A stretch of 45,863 nt of DNA from Deltaproteobacteria bacterium RIFCSPHIGHO2_02_FULL_40_28 (GTDB taxonomy: Bacteria; UBA10199; 2-12-FULL-40-28). The stretch lies in the NCBI GenBank assembly GCA_001798135.1, contig MGRJ01000029.1, forward strand, positions 1-45,863, read 5' to 3'. The notes under the pieces are model-generated. The model did not search any database. It saw only the letters and a program-made list of their open reading frames with translations, and was not told the origin of the DNA. The translations under genes and the position numbers were made by a program. This document shows, piece by piece, positions 42,245-45,863 of the stretch. The stretch's first letter is position 1, and every line of letters begins with the position of its first letter.

Positions 42245-42508
42245 ATGAAGAAAAAAATGGAAAGAGCAACCAAAAATCTAGTGGCATTTTTAGGTGGTGA
42301 AGCCCAATCAGTAAGAAAAGATATTGTGGCGATCAAGGGGCAATTAGTAATTCTGAGTGGCATGTCAGTAGCGCAGCAAAAATTACAAGGCCTCGAAGAG
42401 GCTTTGCAAAAAATAAATCAAGTGCAAATGGAATTTGATAAACGCATTCGTTTACTTCAAGAAAAATTGTTTTCAAGCAAATCCTCTCTTGCATCTCTTA
42501 AGAGCTAA
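42245..42508 (+). CDS. Small coiled-coil protein of unknown function
   Basis: The product of about 87 residues begins MKKKMERATKNLVAFLGGEAQSVRKDIVAIKGQL-type and is nearly all helical. Heptads in LQGLEEALQKINQVQMEFDKRIRLLQEKL suggest a dimeric coiled coil. No signal peptide is seen. Start is uncertain: TTG 42212, ATG 42245 and ATG 42257 are all in frame, with GAAGGGA just before the second. It precedes a PilZ gene by 20 bases and may be co-transcribed with it. The family is not recognised. The preceding gap 42055-42244 is AT-rich, and I see no clear feature in it. Confidence 0.5.
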   Translation: MKKKMERATKNLVAFLGGEAQSVRKDIVAIKGQLVILSGMSVAQQKLQGLEEALQKINQVQMEFDKRIRLLQEKLFSSKSSLASLKS

Positions 42509-42528
42509 TTCTATAATTCTTTTTATTC

Positions 42529-42969
42529 ATGATGGATCAAAGAATGGATCAAAGAGAATTTCCAAGGATGAATGTTGTTACAACTCAACACATCATTCGT
42601 TTTACAGAATGGCGTTCAGTGGATGCAAATATTGTTTTAACCCGTAATGTTTCGGCCTCTGGTTTTTGTTTTCGTTCGGCCAAATCTTATGCTGCGGGCG
42701 AATACCTGCTTATTTATTTAAATAATTCGGTTTTAGAAGAGGTAAAAGAAAATCGCGCTCAAGTAATGAAAGCCGGTAATTATTTTTTAGCTCGTGTGAT
42801 TTGGAAAAGATCAGAACACCCTTTAAGTGATGGAGGTTTTTTTGAAGTAGGATGTGCTTTTGTAAATATTGTAGAAGCCTCTTTGGATAAAGTAGAATTA
42901 TTTATTAATCTTGTTAATTCTTATACTGCAGAAAAACTTTCTACTGCGATGTTTTCTCGGCTACCATAA
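42529..42969 (+). CDS. PilZ-domain protein, likely c-di-GMP receptor
   Basis: The 146-residue product carries R9-EFP-R13 (the RxxxR motif) and N40-VSAS-G45 (D/NxSxxG), which together bind cyclic di-GMP in PilZ domains. Beta strands NIVLTRNVSASGFCFRSA and YFLARVIWKRSE, and FFEVGCAFVNI, follow the fold. No other domain is attached. It may regulate motility or surface properties; a second PilZ gene lies at 44372. Its 3' end overlaps the convergent methyltransferase gene by 29 bases. Confidence 0.8.
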   Translation: MMDQRMDQREFPRMNVVTTQHIIRFTEWRSVDANIVLTRNVSASGFCFRSAKSYAAGEYLLIYLNNSVLEEVKENRAQVMKAGNYFLARVIWKRSEHPLSDGGFFEVGCAFVNIVEASLDKVELFINLVNSYTAEKLSTAMFSRLP

Positions 42970-43582
42970 GTAAAAACCAACTCGAATCATTTTGATGTGT
43001 AATATGAAAACCACTTTTAGAAAGGTAAGTAGAAAATTCTACTTGATCAAACATGTGGTCAAAGGGGCGATCAACAATTTGTCTTGTGATAATCCCTAAA
43101 AGCGGCATCGAGTAAGTATCCATGCTATAATCACGAAACAAAAATTTCCCTTTGGGCTTTAGCACTCTTTTTATTTCACGAATAGCGCGTCGCCAATCGG
43201 CCACATGATGGAGAGTATCAAGCATAATAACTACATCAAACGAAGATTTATTAAAGGGGAGTCTTAAAACATCAGCTCTCTGAAAAATAATTTTGGAATC
43301 CTCAGCGTTTTTTGATTCGGCACGGATAATGGTTTGGGTATCTGCATCAATAGCTGTATAGTTTTTACAATGAATTTTTTTAGAAATAGTTTGTGAATAT
43401 TTTCCTGTGCCGCATCCCACCTCTAAAATGGAGAGCCCTCTGGAAAGTTTAGCCCAACGAAGCAAGGTAGGAATATCCAGATATATTTTAAGCCAATAAT
43501 CGAGAGGAAAATCATTCGATTTTTTTTCAAAAGCACGCACATGATCTAATGTATGAATAATTTTAGAAACCAAAGATGTCAT
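42941..43582 (-). CDS. Class I SAM-dependent methyltransferase (methyltransferase 11 type)
   Basis: The 213-residue product has motif I LSILEVGCGTGKYSQTI, motif II acidic AIDADTQTI, FQRADVLRLPF, and VVIMLDTLHHVADWRRAIREIKRVLKPKGKFLFRDYS (motifs IV-VI). The fold is clear, but the substrate is not. It overlaps the pterin dehydratase gene by ATGA and is last in a three-gene minus-strand operon. This is a small-molecule or quinone/lipid-type methyltransferase rather than an rRNA enzyme, judged only by domain type. Confidence 0.88.
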   Translation of the reverse strand: MTSLVSKIIHTLDHVRAFEKKSNDFPLDYWLKIYLDIPTLLRWAKLSRGLSILEVGCGTGKYSQTISKKIHCKNYTAIDADTQTIIRAESKNAEDSKIIFQRADVLRLPFNKSSFDVVIMLDTLHHVADWRRAIREIKRVLKPKGKFLFRDYSMDTYSMPLLGIITRQIVDRPFDHMFDQVEFSTYLSKSGFHITHQNDSSWFLLMVAEKTSQ

Positions 43583-43845
43583 GAAACAAGTTCCTCTGCT
43601 TTTTTAGCAAACTCAAAATCTTTGTCTGTTAATTGATTAGAATGAAGATCAATCAGGCTAATTCTTACTTGATTAAAAAGCAAGGTAACCTCGGGATAGT
43701 GGAGTAATTCTTCAGCAGGATCCACCAAACGGTTTACAAATAAAACAGCAGTTGGAAAACTAGTAAACTTAAAAATTTTAGTTAACCGGCCCTCAACAAT
43801 TTTCCAGCCAGGTAAGCTTGTTAACTTTTCATCAAAGTTTTGCAT
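43579..43845 (-). CDS. phhB: Pterin-4a-carbinolamine dehydratase
   Basis: The 88-residue product matches the PCD/DCoH family: LPGWKIVEGRLTKIFKF at the N-terminus, then AEELLHYPEVTLLFNQVRISL, IDLHSNQLTDKDFEFAKK. The catalytic pattern E-x3-H-x-P...H...D is kept, though the common HHP is LHYP. It recycles 4a-hydroxy-tetrahydrobiopterin, usually with phenylalanine hydroxylase, which is absent here; PCD-like proteins also assist molybdenum cofactor enzymes. It overlaps the TauE gene by one base (TAATG) and the methyltransferase gene by four. Confidence 0.88.
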   Translation of the reverse strand: MQNFDEKLTSLPGWKIVEGRLTKIFKFTSFPTAVLFVNRLVDPAEELLHYPEVTLLFNQVRISLIDLHSNQLTDKDFEFAKKAEELVS

Positions 43846-44207
43846 TATTTTCCTAAAATCAGTTTAAGGGATACTAATCCTAAAAAAACACCAAATATTT
43901 TTTTAAGATGGGTATCTTCAATTGGTTGAATAAAACTTGCTCCCACAAGGGCTCCTACAATAAATCCAATGGCAATCCAAAGAGCCACCATGGGTTTTAA
44001 GTTTCCAGCTTGATGGTATTTCCATACAGCTAAAAGGCCAACGGGTGGAATCATCACAGCAAGGGATGTGCCTTGAGCCATATGTTGGCTCATCCCACAA
44101 AAGAAAACTAAGGCTGGAACCATAATAAGCCCCCCACCTATTCCAAACATCCCACTGGCTAAACCTGCAATAAGCCCTAGGAGCACATAAAGGAGAATTT
44201 GATTCAT
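43845..44207 (-). CDS. Half-size TauE/SafE-family membrane permease
   Basis: The 120-residue product has about four membrane helices. It begins ILLYVLLGLIAGLASGMFGIGGG, with the glycine-rich family motif GxGGGxxxxP in GIGGGLIMVPAL. The usual TauE/SafE (sulfite or anion exporter) protein has about 250 residues with two such repeats, so this is a single-repeat form that would have to dimerise. It is first in the operon with phhB and the methyltransferase. The transported substrate is unknown. Confidence 0.85.
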   Translation of the reverse strand: MNQILLYVLLGLIAGLASGMFGIGGGLIMVPALVFFCGMSQHMAQGTSLAVMIPPVGLLAVWKYHQAGNLKPMVALWIAIGFIVGALVGASFIQPIEDTHLKKIFGVFLGLVSLKLILGK

Positions 44208-44266
44208 GGGTGATAGGATACAAGAGGTGGAAGAGAGGTCAATGCAAAAATTATGGAATATTTTAT

Positions 44267-44355
44267 GAGCGGGTGACGCCAGGAGGAGGGCTTCCGATGG
44301 CGCGCAGCCTTAGGGCGAGCACCAGCGGGAAACCTCCTGGCGGCAGGACCCGCTC
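44267..44355. other. Large hairpin with conserved asymmetric internal loop (copy 2 of motif)
   Basis: GAGCGGGT (44267-44274) pairs perfectly with ACCCGCTC (44348-44355). The next loop has GA on the 5' side and GCAGG on the 3' side. A perfect 10-bp stem CGCCAGGAGG/CCTCCTGGCG follows, then an imperfect upper hairpin (TTCCGATGG with CCAGCGGGAA). The pattern GGGT-GR-stem-RCAGG-ACCC is shared with 30561-30612. It lies between the PilZ and TauE genes. Confidence 0.6.
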
Positions 44356-44371
44356 TGTAAGATTCAAATTA

Positions 44372-44728
44372 TTAGTGCATTCGGCTTTTGATGAATCGAT
44401 CAATGGCAAGTATATTTTCGTCGTACAGGCGGTTAAAACGAATCGCAACACCTTCTTTTTGGCTTGAAGGATTTTCTTTACCTGCACGGCTTATGACTCC
44501 AAAAACTTTTACAGGTTTTGCATGATCTGGCAGATGGATGGTTAATTCAACTTCGAGTTGCTTGGGGATAACTTCATAATCAACGGGAACAAAAATTCCA
44601 CCACAACTTAAATTTGTAGCTGTGGTATCAATTTTTTTTCCGTCCACAATTAAATTAACGTCAATGTCTACATCAATACGGCGATGTGTTCTTTTTTCTG
44701 GTCTATCAAAAGAATAATCATCAGCCAT
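44372..44728 (-). CDS. PilZ-domain protein
   Basis: The 118-residue single-domain protein contains R13-THR-R17 (RxxxR) and N39-LSCG-G44 (NxSxxG), the two c-di-GMP contacts. Strands GGIFVPVDYEV, LEVELTIHLPDH and KVFGVISRAG follow, and the end is VAIRFNRLYDENILAIDRFI, typical of stand-alone PilZ (YcgR/PlzA-like C-domain). GAGAGG lies before the ATG. The hairpin at 44267-44355 follows its stop. It may control gliding, pili or exopolysaccharide. Confidence 0.87.
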   Translation of the reverse strand: MADDYSFDRPEKRTHRRIDVDIDVNLIVDGKKIDTTATNLSCGGIFVPVDYEVIPKQLEVELTIHLPDHAKPVKVFGVISRAGKENPSSQKEGVAIRFNRLYDENILAIDRFIKSRMH

Positions 44729-44831
44729 TTTCTACCTCTCTCTACCCCACACCTAGCATGGAAGAAGGGGAGCCTGTCAAATTTTATTCCTAACATTATG
44801 CGTCATTATGATGGTAACCAAACGAAATGAT

Positions 44832-44847
44832 TGGTATACTTGATACG
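44832..44847 (+). promoter_or_regulatory. Extended -10 promoter of gpsA, probably leaderless
   Basis: TGGTATACT at 44832-44840 is a TGn extended -10 box with TATACT at 44835-44840. The expected transcription start, seven bases on, coincides with the GTG start codon at 44847. No Shine-Dalgarno is present. Confidence 0.5.
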
Positions 44848-45782
44848 TGATTTTTTCATCGGCAAAACACATTGCAATTATGGGAGCTGGAAGTTTTGGC
44901 ACTACACTGGCCCACTTGTGGAAAGGGGCAGGGCACGAGGTTATGTTGTGGGGAAGAGGTGACAATTTAGAAAAAACTTTAAAGGATGCTCATTTTATTG
45001 TGTTTGCAATTCCCTGCCAAATGATTCGATCTGTTTTAAAAAAAATTAACCCTCACCTTTTGAAAAAACCGATTCTCATCAATACAGCCAAAGGAATTGA
45101 ACAAAATACTTTAAAGCTAGGTTCTCAAATTTTTTTAGATGAAATTAAAGACAGCGAAGAAAGATTTGTTGCTCTTTCTGGGCCCACCTTTGCTTTAGAA
45201 CTAGCAAAAGGAGAACCCAGTGGGGCTGTGGTTGCTTCAAAAAATCAATCTATTGCTACCCAAGTTCAACAAACTCTCTCGTTACCCTTTTTAAGGCTTT
45301 ATACGAGTGATGATGTTGTTGGTGTTGAATTAGGTGGAGCCTTGAAAAATGTGATGGCCATTGCAACAGGTATTGCAGAGGGTTTAGGTTTTGGGCTTAA
45401 TTCTCGTGCGGGGCTTATTACGCGCTGTTTACACGAGATGATTAAACTAGGAGTAAACCAGGGTGCTAATCCACTTACTTTTTCTGGGCTTTCGGGTTTA
45501 GGGGATTTAATTCTGACGTGTACGGGAGATTTATCACGTAATCGTAAAGTAGGAATAGAATTAGGGCGTGGGATATCCTTAGATGAAATTAAAAAAAATC
45601 TTTCAGGTGTAGTAGAAGGTATTGCAACAGCGGAGTCGGTTCATGAATTAGCCAGGAAACAAAAAGTTGAAATGCCTAATGCAGAATTTGTGTATCGTAT
45701 TTTGTACGAGGGTTTATCCCCAAGACAAGCTTTAAAAGAAATGCTTGCTCGGGAATTGAAGAATGAAAGAGAGGGGCTCTAG
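44847..45782 (+). CDS. gpsA: GpsA, NAD(P)-dependent glycerol-3-phosphate dehydrogenase, short form
   Basis: The 311-residue product makes sn-glycerol-3-phosphate for phospholipids. Seen are IAIMGAGSFGTTLA (nucleotide binding), NTAKGIE, ALSGPTFALELAKGEPS, the catalytic-Lys region GVELGGALKNVMAIATGIAEGLGFGLNSRAG, and SGLGDLILTCTGDLSRNRKVG. Between HEVMLWGRG and LKDAHFIVFAIP it lacks about 30 residues that the usual enzymes of 330-340 residues have (the third strand and the helix leading to the acidic site). Start is GTG at 44847. Catalytic residues appear intact, so it is probably active. Confidence 0.92.
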   Translation: MIFSSAKHIAIMGAGSFGTTLAHLWKGAGHEVMLWGRGDNLEKTLKDAHFIVFAIPCQMIRSVLKKINPHLLKKPILINTAKGIEQNTLKLGSQIFLDEIKDSEERFVALSGPTFALELAKGEPSGAVVASKNQSIATQVQQTLSLPFLRLYTSDDVVGVELGGALKNVMAIATGIAEGLGFGLNSRAGLITRCLHEMIKLGVNQGANPLTFSGLSGLGDLILTCTGDLSRNRKVGIELGRGISLDEIKKNLSGVVEGIATAESVHELARKQKVEMPNAEFVYRILYEGLSPRQALKEMLARELKNEREGL

Positions 45783-45863
45783 AGTCTGTCATCGCGGGCA
45801 TAATACTCACAAAGTGTTGCTAATTTTGAGGTTATGGAAGTAGCAATACCAGTTGAGATATTG
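45779..45863 (-). CDS. Possible C-terminal end of a convergent gene at the window edge
   Basis: On the minus strand the frame NISTGIATSITSKLATLCEYYARDDRL ends in TAG overlapping the gpsA stop. It is open to the window edge but is only 27 codons long. On the plus strand, ATG 45834 (MEVAIPVEIL) after GAGG is an equally short alternative. Neither can be assigned a family. Confidence 0.3.
   Translation of the reverse strand, partial: NISTGIATSITSKLATLCEYYARDDRL

Overview
The window looks like chromosomal DNA of a Gram-negative, moderately AT-rich bacterium, most plausibly a deltaproteobacterium-like lineage (Myxococcota/Bdellovibrionota relatives or an uncultured candidate group). Signs are lipobox lipoproteins, a probable outer-membrane barrel protein, a MopE-type calcium/metal-repeat protein, Tat translocase, PilZ proteins, and a cell-wall cluster whose MurE has the meso-diaminopimelate signature. 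The taxonomic placement is inference from gene content only.

Layout. 1-12692 is an accessory-looking region: the tail of a REP-associated transposase, a lipoprotein with a beta-propeller, an alpha/beta hydrolase, a 500-bp non-coding stretch with a perfect 36-bp inverted repeat and DnaA-box-like sites, a 131-bp MITE, an unknown protein, a VapBC toxin-antitoxin pair, trmFO, and a two-gene surface-protein operon (barrel-like protein plus a MopE/FG-GAP protein). 12840-15718 holds tldD and tldE. 15721-17575 is repeat-rich and holds a frameshifted small gene, a CHAP/NlpC-like cysteine hydrolase and an unlisted tatA.

17619-38684 is a nearly complete dcw (division and cell wall) cluster on the + strand: mraZ, a STAS-domain gene, rsmH, ftsL, ftsI, murE, murF, mraY, murD, ftsW, murG, murC, murB, ddl, ftsQ, ftsA, ftsZ, then ftsK. 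It encodes the cytoplasmic steps from UDP-MurNAc to lipid II, the septal synthase pair FtsW/FtsI, the divisome scaffold FtsQL/FtsA/FtsZ and the DNA pump FtsK. A TTGACA promoter and tandem MraZ boxes precede mraZ. Many genes overlap by ATGA. The unusual member is the STAS gene between mraZ and rsmH.

38693-40289 holds two convergent nucleotidyltransferase modules that resemble toxin-antitoxin systems. 40402-45782 holds a second MITE, pepA, a coiled-coil protein, two PilZ proteins, a methyltransferase/pterin dehydratase/TauE operon and a short gpsA.

The most striking theme is palindromic repeats. At least three families (GTCATTCCC-type, CCCCTCCC-type, TAGGGGC-type) lie between genes, and some palindromes appear to sit in frame inside conserved genes (trmFO, murG, tldD, the CHAP-like gene), like Rickettsia palindromic elements. 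Two 131-bp MITE copies with matching ends and 5-bp target duplications are visible. Two large hairpins share an asymmetric internal-loop motif that might mark an undescribed RNA or DNA element. Several genes seem to start at the predicted transcription start (leaderless): tldD, the HTH antitoxin-like gene and gpsA.
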